Part shown: positions 55,545 to 64,000 of the stretch, piece after piece | How the letters are laid out: each line of letters starts with the position of its first letter | Numbering within the stretch: position 1 is the stretch's first letter | Assembly (NCBI GenBank): GCA_033032865.1 | Contig: JAWHQI010000306.1 | Location: 1-64,000 of the forward strand | Direction: 5' to 3' | Source of the DNA: Dactylorhiza incarnata | Lineage: Eukaryota > Streptophyta > Magnoliopsida > Asparagales > Orchidaceae | Length of the DNA: 64,000 nt | Notes under the pieces: model-generated | The model's input: the letters and a program-made list of their open reading frames with translations, nothing else | Databases searched by the model: none | Told to the model about the DNA's origin: nothing | Program-made: the position numbers and the translations under genes

Positions 55545-57145
55545 TGATACTATACATATGCAATCTAAAATCCAGAGATTGATTTTAAGTAGTAATTTTG
55601 AGATCAGTTTAGATTATGCGGTGCTAGCGAGACGTCCACGAATGATATCCTTCGACAATTAATCTATGGTTCACAAACGCGCCTAAAGAGCCAACAGATG
55701 CACATAGATTAAATATGATTTAACATCCACAAACATACACCTAGAGAAATGAAAATGCGGGAACAAGCAAAATTTCAAATTAATTATAATCAGGAAATTG
55801 AAAATTAAAGGGCAAGCTCTGAAATTAACGATCAAATAAATAAAGCATCAAATTAAACTAACAAAATTAGAGCAAACGAGAGAAAGAGTTATATATATGT
55901 TCTCTAATGCAGCGAATGAATGGTTGTAGGGTTCTCTATATTCAGAGGGGAAGTATCATAAAGGTTTGTGATAAACAGGGTTAACTGGAACGCCATATCT
56001 GGGAGATGAAGAGGGAAAATTGCTCGGAATGCAGGCTGGACTGGAACGAAAGAGTCTGTTGGAGACTCGACTTCTACATGGAGGAAGTCGGGGTCCTGCG
56101 AAGCTGCTGCTAGCCAGAGGGAAACGAACGTAATGGCAAATGGTCGGAGAAAGCTCAACAATGCCTGGATGACGACATTGGAGGGATCTTGAGCTGCTGG
56201 GGTAGTCGAGCGTTTGTGGGGGCCGAAGATTGGATCTAGCGAGGCAACATGGCGAATGTTGGGAAGAGGGGTCCCAGATTACTTGGATTCAGTTGAGGAG
56301 GCTCACTGGTGGCCGATCTGTAGTAGATGGTGGTCGGCCAGGGACGAGGGAGGACGCTGAAGGTCAAACAGAGCTGTGGAGGCATGCCCTGTTCTTTGGC
56401 GATGTTCGGGAGTCATGGAAGCCGGTGGCAGCTCCATTGGTGTCGATGGGAATGAAGATCGGGAAGGTCGTCGGTCCTGGGGCTAGGCTTCGGCTGTCGC
56501 GCTGAGGCCGGAGAGGTCGGCAACAGGGAGCAGAATCGGGCAGGAAACTTGAATGGGCTAGGGATTGGTCTAGATTCCGAAACTGAGAATCAATTTCTCG
56601 ATTTCGAATTCTTCCGGACGTGCTTTTCTAGGGGGGGAAGTCAATTTCTTTGTAGAGAAGAGGTTAGTTTTGATTTTTCTTTGTTTTGACCATGTGGGCT
56701 GGGTGGTATAAGTAGGCATCAATTTTTTATGCCTTTTACTTATTGCTTTACTTAAAGTAGGTTTGTTGACGGCCTACTTCTACTCCGTTTACTTTTGGCC
56801 ACGTGGGCTGGTAGGGTAGAAGTAGGATTAAGTTTTGTTTTATAACTTTTCTCCTTTTACTTTTGCTCACTTTATTTAAATTAAAAATTATCATCTTCAA
56901 AGCTTGCTCTAATTATCACTTAATCTAATTTGACGGACATTTTCATTCAAGGTCTTATTGGTCGGTCACGCTAATAAGCTGAAAAACGTGCGTGAGGACA
57001 TGCACTATTAAAATACACGAGCGCTAATAATATACGCAAAATAACCAATGTGAAAATAAACGAAATAAACACTCGCAAAGACAGACACGATACATATACG
57101 AATAAAATAAAATTAAAATACAATGGTGCGACGCAGGTTGCATCA
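55545..57145 (-). mobile_element. 5' LTR (right) of gypsy-like element
   Basis: TGATACTATACATATGC...GGTTGCATCA, 1601 bp; about 100 bp longer than the left LTR. Frames within it (55904-56161, 56230-56505) have counterparts in the other LTR but no domain. Confidence 0.82.
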
Positions 57146-57640
57146 AATAGTTAATACCACTATTTTTCTGATCAATAGAGGAATGACTATTGATTGTAGA
57201 TTGCCTGGAGAAGTTTGGATTGGAATGAAAATGAACTATTCACACCTGCACACATTTGGATGTATTGCTTATGTTCATGTACATACTGATAGTAGAACTA
57301 AGTTGGATCCAAAATCCAAGGTTTGCACCCTCTTAGGCTTATGGCTGTGTTAGTTTTGGCTTCAAACTATGATACAATAATAATCTATAAGCATTTAGGA
57401 GTATGAATGTGATCTTTAATGAGAATGGTCTGTACAAAGATCAAATCAAGGAGAAGGATAAACATGAAGAGCCTATGTCTGTTGACCTTGATGATACCCC
57501 CAGCCAGCCAAATGATCACGAAACTGAGCATTCTGATGAAGACATCGAGCATGCTGACACTCATGGAGAAATTGACGAGGAGCCCATCACTCCACCCATT
57601 GCATCCCGACGTCCTATACAGACTATTACCACTCTAACTC
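57146..57640 (+). pseudogene. copia integrase (part 2) and linker
   Basis: Continues the integrase from 50990: NTTIFLINRG, PGEVWIGMKMNYSHLHTFGC, TKLDPKSKVCTLLG, a stop, then VIFNENGLYKDQIKEKDKHE and an acidic linker (57403-57637) as found before copia RT. The RT itself is absent. Confidence 0.85.
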
Positions 57641-58014
57641 TTTATTTTCATGGAGAAATTGCGAGGAGTCAAATCTTCAATGCTAAATACAGGTGAAATT
57701 CCATACTCTGCGGAATATCTCGTTCGTAAGCATTTGTTTCAATCCTTTTGATAATCATGCAAGAACCCATTCACTTGACATTTAATTTTCGAGCAGTTCC
57801 CATAGGGAACCTCTCAGCATGTATCCAACACTTTGTTATAACACATGACGATTTGGACCCATGCTGGGGCTGCATGTATCAGCGCCGACCACATGCGACG
57901 AATGTATGAATGTTATCTTTTATGTATTTTAATAGTTTACGTTGTTCGCGTATTTTATCCGTTAAGGTGTATGTATTCCCACGTGTTCTAAGCCCAAGTG
58001 TGCGTGTGTGTGTG
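57641..58014. other. spacer, no gene
   Basis: Begins with a short repeat of CATGGAGAAATTG (57554-57566 and 57649-57661). Ends in a TG run. Confidence 0.5.
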
Positions 58015-58308
58015 TGGGGGGGGGGGGGGGGGGGGGGTCAAAAATTGTGAACTTGTTTATGTGGGTCGACTAGACCAATGTTTTAATTCCTCAAAACCTC
58101 TCTCTTCTTCTTCTCTCTCTCTAACCCCATGCGAGCCCCTCCCGACCCGTCTTCGGTGCCCTAGCCGCACGACCACTTACCTCTGCCGACGACTTCTCCT
58201 TCTTTCCTTCGGTTCTTCCTCATTCTCTAATCATAGCATCGCCGGGTTTCAAGACACACAAGCCGATCTCTTGTGGGATTTCCCTATCTCAATTGGGAGC
58301 CCATAACA
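58015..58308 (+). mobile_element. gypsy LTR A
   Basis: Similar to LTR B (59467-59776) through the TCAAAAATTGTGAAC region and to the end GAGCCCATAACA. The start TGGGG is expanded into a run of 22 G (58016-58037). A tRNA-Met primer site TGGTATCAGAGC follows at 58312-58323. Confidence 0.82.
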
Positions 58309-58456
58309 ACTTGGTATCAGAGCCAAACGCCGTCACCCCCGTCTTAACATCTACCGCATCGCCCTCCGCTCGCTGCGCCGATCCCCCGCGCACCCGCTCA
58401 GCACAGCAGCCGACCTGCTGCCCTCCCCCTCCGTGACCCTCCAGCAGCCCTCCACC

Positions 58457-59450
58457 ATGGAGGAAGGCGATCCTTCGCTCACCTAGGTCGTAGAGCTCTT
58501 CCAGACCATGCTCACCACCGAAAATGCGAAGATGGAAGGTCTAAATGGCTTGGACGCCTTACAAGGCGCCCCGAATCCACCTTTGGCGACCGCTGCGACC
58601 TCATCCACTGCTAGTCGGGTGGAATCCGCCCTTCCTCGTGCGAAAGCCCCCCTTCTCTCGCTCCATCCGTATGGATTTTCCCATATACGCAGGCTGCGAA
58701 GATCCCCTTCCGTGGCTCACGCGATGATATCTTCTTCTCCAATCAACGAACTCCGGACGATGAACGTGTCAGCATTTCTTCGTTCCACCTTCTTGGGTCG
58801 GCGCAATTATGGTTCACCCAACTCTTGCGGGAACATCCAAATTCCTCTTGGGAGGAATTCCGGGATGCTTGCACACTCCGGTTCGGGCCGGCGCTGTCGG
58901 GAAATCCCCTCGACGACCTTGTTGCCCTCAAACAATCGGGCTCCATTGACGCTTACTTGGAGCAATTTCATATTTTGTTGTCGCGAGCGACCTCCGTTTT
59001 ACCGGAGCAACAAGTCCCCCTCTTCACCGCCGGTCTTCATGAACGATTGCATTGGGATGTTGAATTCCAAAACCTGCATGACCTGATGGTCGCAATGAGC
59101 CTTGCGCGGGCTTGTGAGCGTCGCCTACTGCTAGACCGCCTACCCCCGGGATGTCGTGACCACATCGCCATCCGCCCATCATTTGGGCCTACCGACTCCA
59201 AGCTAACCATAGGAGAGAAGTACCCGCAACCCACTTTCCACCGCCGTTTATCCCTCGCCAAAATGGCGGCCCGCCGCGAGAAAGGCTTGTGTTTCAACTG
59301 TGATGAACCCTTCACCCCCAGTCGCCGGTGCATGCGGTTATTTTGGCTTCAAGTGGATGACCCATCAGACGATGATGATGATGGAGCAGAGGACACCGTC
59401 ACGCCACAATTCTCTCTCCACGCCATGTCGGGACCTCAGGAGGGTTGCAC
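58457..59450 (+). pseudogene. gypsy gag A
   Basis: The start 58457 (MEEGDPSLT) is followed by a TAG where copy B has glutamine. The coiled-coil head and the capsid are in different frames (58508-59086, 58825-59532). The capsid has REHPNSSWEEFRDACTLRFG, SIDAYLEQFHILLSR and MSLARACERRLL; the knuckle is CFNCDEPFTPSRRC, with arginine replacing the zinc histidine kept in copy B. It stops being gag at about 59450 and joins LTR B. It would package element RNA; it is broken. Confidence 0.85.
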
Positions 59451-59466
59451 AATTCTCTCCACACCA

Positions 59467-59776
59467 TGGGGCGAAAATTGTGAACCTATTTATGTGGTTC
59501 GGCTGGACCAATGTTTGGTATGCAAGTTTTAATTCCTCAAATCCTCTCTCTCTTCTTCTCTCTCTCACTAACCCCACACGAGCCCCTCCCGACTCGTCTT
59601 CGGTTCCCTAGCCGCACGACCACTTACCTCTGCCGATGGCTTCTCCTTCTTTCCTTCGGTTCTTCCTCATCCTCCAATCATAGCATCGCCGGGTTCCAAG
59701 AAGGGACACGCCGATCCCTTGTGGGATTTCCTCATCTCACGCTCCTTCATGAGATCTCAATTGGGAGCCCATAACA
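59467..59776 (+). mobile_element. gypsy LTR B
   Basis: TGGGGCGAAAATTGTGAAC...GCCCATAACA with primer site TGGTATCAGAG at 59780. Same orientation as LTR A and directly after gag A. The junction has a repeated gag word (CAATTCTCTC at about 59407 and 59450). Confidence 0.82.
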
Positions 59777-59931
59777 ACTTGGTATCAGAGTCAAACGTCG
59801 GCGCCCCCGTCTCCAGCATCTACCACGCCGCCCTCCGCTCGCCGTGCCGATCCCTCGCGTACCCTCCGCCGCCCAGCACAGTAGTCGGTCTGCTTCCCTC
59901 ACCCTCCGCGAGCCTCCAACAGCCCTCCACC

Positions 59932-60415
59932 ATGGACGAAGGTGGTCCTTCACTCACCCAGGCCGTAGAGCTCTTCCAGACCATGCTCACCACCCAAAAT
60001 GCGAAGATGGAAGCCCTAAATGCTCGCTTGGACGCCTTACAAGACGCCCCGACTCCCCCTTTGGTGACCGCTGCGGCCTCATCCGCAGCCAGTCAGGTGG
60101 AATCCGCCCTTCCTCGTGCGGAAGGCTCCCTCTTCTCTCGCTCCATCCGTATGGATTTTCCCACATGTGAAGGCCGCGAAGATCCCCTTCTGTGGCTCAC
60201 GCGATGTGATATCTTCTTCTCCAATCAACGAACTCCGGACGATGAACGTGTCGGCATTGCTTCGTTCCACCTTCTTGGGCCGACGATGAACTCATGAACG
60301 ATTGCGTTGGGATGTGGAATTCCAAAACCCGCATGACCTGACGGTCGCAATGAGCCTCGCGCGGGCTTGTGAGATCCGCCTACTGCTAGATCGCCCACCT
60401 CCGAGACGTCGTGAC
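59932..60415 (+). pseudogene. gypsy gag B, first part
   Basis: Start 59932 (MDEGGPSLTQAVELFQ), coiled-coil head, then RMDFPTCEGREDPLLWLTRC, then a deletion joining FHLLG to the later ERLRWDVEFQ region out of frame. Compared with copy A, about 235 bases are missing. Cut at 60415 by the hAT element. The continuation is at 62055. Confidence 0.85.
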
Positions 60416-60527
60416 CAGAGCTGTCACGGTTGCGGTTCGGTTGCGGTTCTACTAAAACCGTGAACCAAATCGCTAAGGTAACGATTTTTCAAATTAGAAC
60501 CAAAACAGTATTTGGTTTGACCGGTTC

Positions 60528-60590
60528 CTGTTCTGGTTCCGGTTCCTGTTCTGGTTCCGGTTCCTGTTCTGGTTCCGGTTCCAGCATAAT
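60528..60590. repeat. GGTTCCTGTTCTGGTTCC tandem repeat
   Basis: Three to four copies of an 18-base unit near the hAT left end. Confidence 0.9.
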
Positions 60591-60745
60591 TTTTGGAACC
60601 GTCGTGTTAACGGTTCCGGTTACGGCTCAACATGAACCAAAACCAAACCGGCCACTAACGGTTCAGTCCGGTTCTATTCGGTTCGGTCCGATTTCAACTA
60701 GAACCAAAACCAAACTTGACGGAATGAATGGGGGAGGTCAAAAAT

Positions 60746-61760
60746 AAAGAGGAAGTACTTGGGACTTCGAAGTCTGAGGCTCGGGCGGAGGTCGGACGGT
60801 CTGATATGAAGACCGCGCGGGTGGTCTTCCCGTAGTGGACCGGCGGTTAGCCAGTGGCAGATGGCCTTGGTTCTTCGTCCATCCGGGGTCAGCTATCTGG
60901 TTGTAACCGGGCGGTTAGGATCCGCAGTTACTTCTAGATGTTGTGATCTGGCCGGTTATTTGCTCGCGGGCTGGCAGGTGTCTGCTGGTATTGCTGGAGT
61001 TTTGCGAGTAGTTCACGCGGCTTGTTCTTAAGTCGGCGAACTGTTCTGCAGGGTTAACTCAGCAAGTCGCGCGAGTTGTTTTCTACCCGCTGTTGTTGGT
61101 GGGCGGTTATCCTATCGCGTAGGCGGTGACCACACTCCTCACCTCTGCTATAAATAGGACCTCCACCGGAGCTAAGAATTAGACGTGAACAGTAAGTGAG
61201 AGCTCGCGAGTTTGTGGTGCGGATAGAACTTTCTGTTCGCGCGGTTTGAGACTTACCTTTGCCGTGTTCGCAGGTTGTGCGGCTTGCTTGTGGTTCTGAT
61301 TTGATCAGAGGAAACTGCAGCGGATAAGTCGGTAGCAGTCAGCGGCGGGTAGCAACAGGAGGTCGCGGTTAGCGACAAGGCAGGTTCTCTTCAGCTCGTT
61401 TCTAGCTTTCAATAAAGTTCAGACCGCAACGGTTAGGTGGTTTGCCTTTGCCGGTCTGTTACTTCTGTTCAGTTCTTCTGCAGCTTGTTCGCGGTTAGGT
61501 GCGGCCAAGTGACTGCGGTCAGGCAGCCTTGCTTGGGCGAACAGAGTAAGCATTGGAATAACGGGTAGTCCGCGTGTTGAGTTGCGGTTTGGCAACTTGG
61601 CGTTTTGCGCGGACAACCTTTGTTAGCCGGGCGGTTTGACGGGTTCTTGTTGTAACCGCCAGCTTCTTGTAGTTGGTTTTCTTCTCTCCTCATCATTGTG
61701 TGTACTGATAAATCATGTCTCTCAATGTATGTCTCGAAATGTACAAAAGATAGTTGATAC
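60746..61760 (+). other. promoter-like GC-rich segment inside the hAT element
   Basis: The TATA-like box CTATAAATAGGACC (about 61142-61155) and an AATAAAG signal (about 61411) sit in GC-rich DNA with a GCGGTTAG word repeated at least five times (60846-61496). This is LTR-like (promoter, polyadenylation), so it may be a solo LTR nested in the hAT element, but no TG...CA borders or target duplication were found. Alternatively it is captured host promoter DNA. Confidence 0.35.
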
Positions 61761-62054
61761 AAGATTTCTCTTGTTCCTTCGTTGTTTCTGATTTCTGGTG
61801 CTTGGTATGGTTGGATTGTTCCTACGACCTGGTTCCCGTTTTCCGCTTATTAAAAAATTTTAACAACGGTTTCGGTCCGGATAATAAAATGAAAGAACCA
61901 CACCCGGACCAATGTTGTTCACGGTTCCAAAATTCAAACCGGAACCGAAATTTTTCGCGAACGGTTTGTTCCGGTTCTTTTTGGTTCCGGTTCGGTTCCG
62001 ATTCGGTTTACGGTTTTCGGTTTTCGGTTTTAAGTGACAGCTTTAGTCATGACT

Positions 62055-62503
62055 ACATCGCCATCCGCCCATCATTCGGGCCTACCGTCTCCAAGCTAAC
62101 CATAGGAGAGGACCAACCGCTACCCACTTTCCACCGCCGTTTATCCCTCGCCGAAATGGCGGCCCGCCACGAGAAAGGCTTGTGTTTCAACTGTGATGAA
62201 CCCTTCACCCACAGTCACTGGTGCAAGCGGCTATTTTGGCTTGAAATGGATGACCCATCAAACGATGATGCGGAGCTGAGGACACCGTCACGCCACAATT
62301 CTCTCCACGCCATGGTGGGACCTCAGGAGGGTTGCACGATTCAAATGTATGTGGATATTGGCGAGACGCAACTCCTAGCTCTCATGGATATAGGCAACAC
62401 CCACAATTTTATCCTCCAGAACAAGGCCCTCAGTTTGCGCCTTCCTTTCGCCTCCCGTAGCCACGTCAAGGTGGCATTGGCCAATGACCAACAGATGCCG
62501 TGA
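62055..62503 (+). pseudogene. gypsy gag B end and protease
   Basis: Resumes gag: RLSLAEMAARHEKGLCFNCD with an intact-looking knuckle (CFNCDEPFTHSHWC), then an acidic spacer and the protease region MYVDIGETQLLALMDIGNTHNFI. The usual D-S/T-G has become D-I-G, so the active site is mutated. The frame ends at a stop (62501-62503). Confidence 0.85.
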
Positions 62504-64000
62504 CCCGGGGTTTGTCGGCGCGTGGCCTTTACGGTGGACAGGTACCACTCCCAGACGTACCTCTTCCTGGTGGACCTCCGTGGCTTCGAGGTCGTCTTGG
62601 GTGTTCACTGACTGCGCACCTTGAGCCCCCTCGCGTGGGATTTCGACCGCCTTACCATGTCTTGGTACACGGGCTCCCGTTTGTTCCAGTGGCAAGGCCA
62701 AGACCCATGATCATCTCCGTCTTCCTTTTTGGTGCAAACCGAGCCTCTCTACACTCCTTCGGAGACTGTGAACAGCCACCCACCCGATCTCTCGGAGCTT
62801 CTCCACTTATTTGGCTGCATATTCGGCCCCCGGTCCGGATTCCCACCTCGCAGCCGACAGGATCATCGCATCCGCCTCCTTCGGGGGACGCCCCCGATTG
62901 TGGTACGACCGCACCGTTATCCCTTTAATCAGAAGGATGAAATCGAAAGACTGTGAACTTCTACTTCAACAAGGCCTCATCCGGCGCAGCTTGTCACATT
63001 TTTCCTCTCAAGTCCTGTTAGTGCACAAGAAGGAAAACTCCTGGCGGCTCTGCGTCGACTAGCAGACACTTAACTCCCACTTGGTGAAGGATAAATTTCC
63101 TATTCCGGTGGTGGAAGAATTATTGGATGAACTGCATGGCACGTGTTTTTTCTCCAAACTGGATTTGTCTTCGGGCTATTACCAAGTCCGCATGGCAGTC
63201 GACGACGTGGAGAAATCCGCTTTTCGCTCCCACCACGGTCATTTCGAGTTCTTGGTTATGCCGTTCGGCCTCACGAACGCTCCCTCCACTTTTTAGGCAC
63301 TAATGAATGTGGTATTCCACCCTCTCCTTCGCAAATTTGTACTTGTTTTCTTTGACGATTTTCTAGTCTACAACAAGTCTTAGGCGGAGCACATGCAACA
63401 CCTCCATACTGCTATCCATTTGATTCAAACTCACCAGTTGGTTCTCAAGTCCTCTAAGTGCTCCTTTGGGCAGGGTTCCGTTACTTATCTGGGGCATGTG
63501 GTCTACGGTTTGGGGGTTTCGACCGACCCGGACAAGCTCCAAGGGGTAGCGTCGTGGCCTCTACCGCAAACACCTACCGACCTACGCCCTTGGCCTCACA
63601 TGCTACTACCGCCACTTCATCCGCGACTACGACACACTGTCCGGGCCTTTGGTGAGCCTTCTTCGCAAGAATGCCTTCACGTGGACTGAAACCGCTACTC
63701 AGGCCTTCCGCACCTTACAAGATGCCTTAATGTCCGCTTCGGTTCTCCGACTTTCGTATTTTTCTATGCCGTTCCTAGTAGAATGTGATGCATCGGGGCT
63801 AGGCTACGGGGCAGTGCTACAACAGGAGGGGCATCCCGTAGCTTATTTCAGTCGTCGGGCAGCCCTACACCATCGCAAATTGTCGGCCTATGAACATGAA
63901 CTCATAGGCCTCGCCAAAGCCGTCCAGCATTGGCGTCCTTACTTGTGGGGACGCACGTTTGTGATTCGAACGGACCACTATAGCCTCAACTACTTGCTCG
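62504..64000 (+). pseudogene. gypsy reverse transcriptase and RNase H, stops, cut by window end
   Basis: The linker to RT is decayed to about 62900. RT then reads QQGLIRRSLSHFSSQVLLVHKK, WRLCVD-stop-[32 protein letters not shown], the catalytic box VFFDDFLVY (aspartates at 63354-63359) and CSFGQGSVTYLGHVV. RNase H from about 63640 has VECDASGLGYGAVLQQ, YFSRR and YEHELIGLAKAVQHW, and continues past 64000. Several in-frame stops. The enzyme would copy element RNA. Confidence 0.9.

Larger units (their letters stand above)
50991..57145 (-). mobile_element. gypsy-like element with gag and protease only
   Basis: LTRs 50991-52488 and 55545-57145 (plus strand TGAT...TTGCATCA) with flanks AGTAG and AATAG (4 of 5 identical). 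Removing the element and one duplication reconnects the copia integrase in frame (FWDEVV followed by NTTIFLINRG), so the borders are firm. A purine stretch next to the left LTR marks it as the 3' LTR, minus orientation. Coding is limited to gag and a protease fragment; RT and integrase are absent. Confidence 0.85.
48754..57640 (+). mobile_element. copia element, truncated, split by 50991-57145
   Basis: A 5' LTR (48754-about 49735) starts TGTTGGGGTC and shares the first 130 bases in outline with the copia LTR at 13577 (ATGAGCCTATGGGGTCGCAC). Internal fragments of gag zinc knuckle, protease and integrase follow, then an inserted gypsy element, then the rest of integrase and linker to 57640. RT, RNase H and the 3' LTR are missing. 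Confidence 0.82.
60416..62046. mobile_element. hAT element in gag B, TSD GTCGTGAC/GTCATGAC
   Basis: Ends CAGAGCTGTCAC and, reversed, TAAAGCTGTCAC; the 8-bp flanks at 60408-60415 and 62047-62054 differ at one base. Copy A has the uninterrupted site (CGTGACCACATCGCC), which confirms the borders. Subterminal regions are packed with GGTTCCGGTTC and CGGTTTTCGG words. No transposase. The middle (about 60750-61760) differs in composition and has promoter-like features. Confidence 0.85.
59467..64000 (+). mobile_element. gypsy element B, running off the window
   Basis: LTR B, gag, protease, RT and RNase H in gypsy order, with integrase and 3' LTR beyond 64000. A 235-base deletion in gag (at about 60285-60290) relative to copy A, a hAT insertion (60416-62046), and several stops inactivate it. 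The knuckle (CFNCDE) and gag layout relate it to the element in PAT10 intron 2. Confidence 0.88.

Overview
This window looks like nuclear DNA of a flowering plant, probably a eudicot. It has split genes with GT-AG introns, AT-rich spacers, and a dense nest of plant-type LTR retrotransposons (Ty1/copia and Ty3/gypsy) and cut-and-paste DNA transposons (hAT, PIF/Harbinger). There are no bacterial operons, CRISPR arrays, tRNA genes or intact rRNA genes. Only one ordinary host gene is recognisable: the first five exons of a DHHC protein S-acyltransferase of the PAT10 type (36732-41959, + strand). Its catalytic DHHC exon is not found in the remaining 22 kb.

Left third (1-23139). The 3' end of a copia element (1-1314) abuts a decayed chromovirus-like gypsy element on the minus strand (about 1315-23139). 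That gypsy element was hit repeatedly. A tRNA-Asp-primed LTR element without proteins (7317-12018) splits its gag, and that element itself carries a PIF/Harbinger insertion (7785-8743). The gypsy 5' LTR received a different LTR element, now a solo LTR (13398-21812), and a copia element (13577-21295) landed inside the solo LTR. Target-site duplications are visible at each step: AACAC/AAGAC, TAA, AGCAT and ATCTC.

Middle (23140-36731). DNA transposons dominate: an element with terminal inverted repeats that carries a broken ERF/AP2 fragment; a CCGG-rich hAT element with a perfect 8-bp duplication; an internally deleted TTF-type hAT gene next to a perfect 180-bp tandem duplication; a 1.1-kb PIF-like element; and a nearly complete PIF/Harbinger transposon with Myb/SANT and DDE genes. 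The left side of that last transposon is a very large (TG)n array containing a solo LTR.

PAT10 and downstream (36732-48753). Exons 1-5 join in phase. Intron 2 contains a 2.5-kb gag-only gypsy element with perfect GTAAA duplications. A GC-rich minisatellite downstream is split by a hAT element with a perfect ATGTCGCC duplication.

Right part (48754-64000). A copia fragment is split by a gag-protease-only gypsy element (50991-57145). It is followed by two related gypsy copies in direct tandem (LTR-gag, LTR-gag-pol). The gag of the second copy is split by a hAT element (60416-62046), and its reverse transcriptase and RNase H run off the window end. Almost all transposon genes carry stops or frameshifts. 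Many LTRs hold their own minisatellites or hairpins. I found no cellular pathway or clearly new system; the most notable items are the truncated PAT10 gene, the captured ERF fragment, the variable LTR cores and the tandem LTR-gag arrangement.
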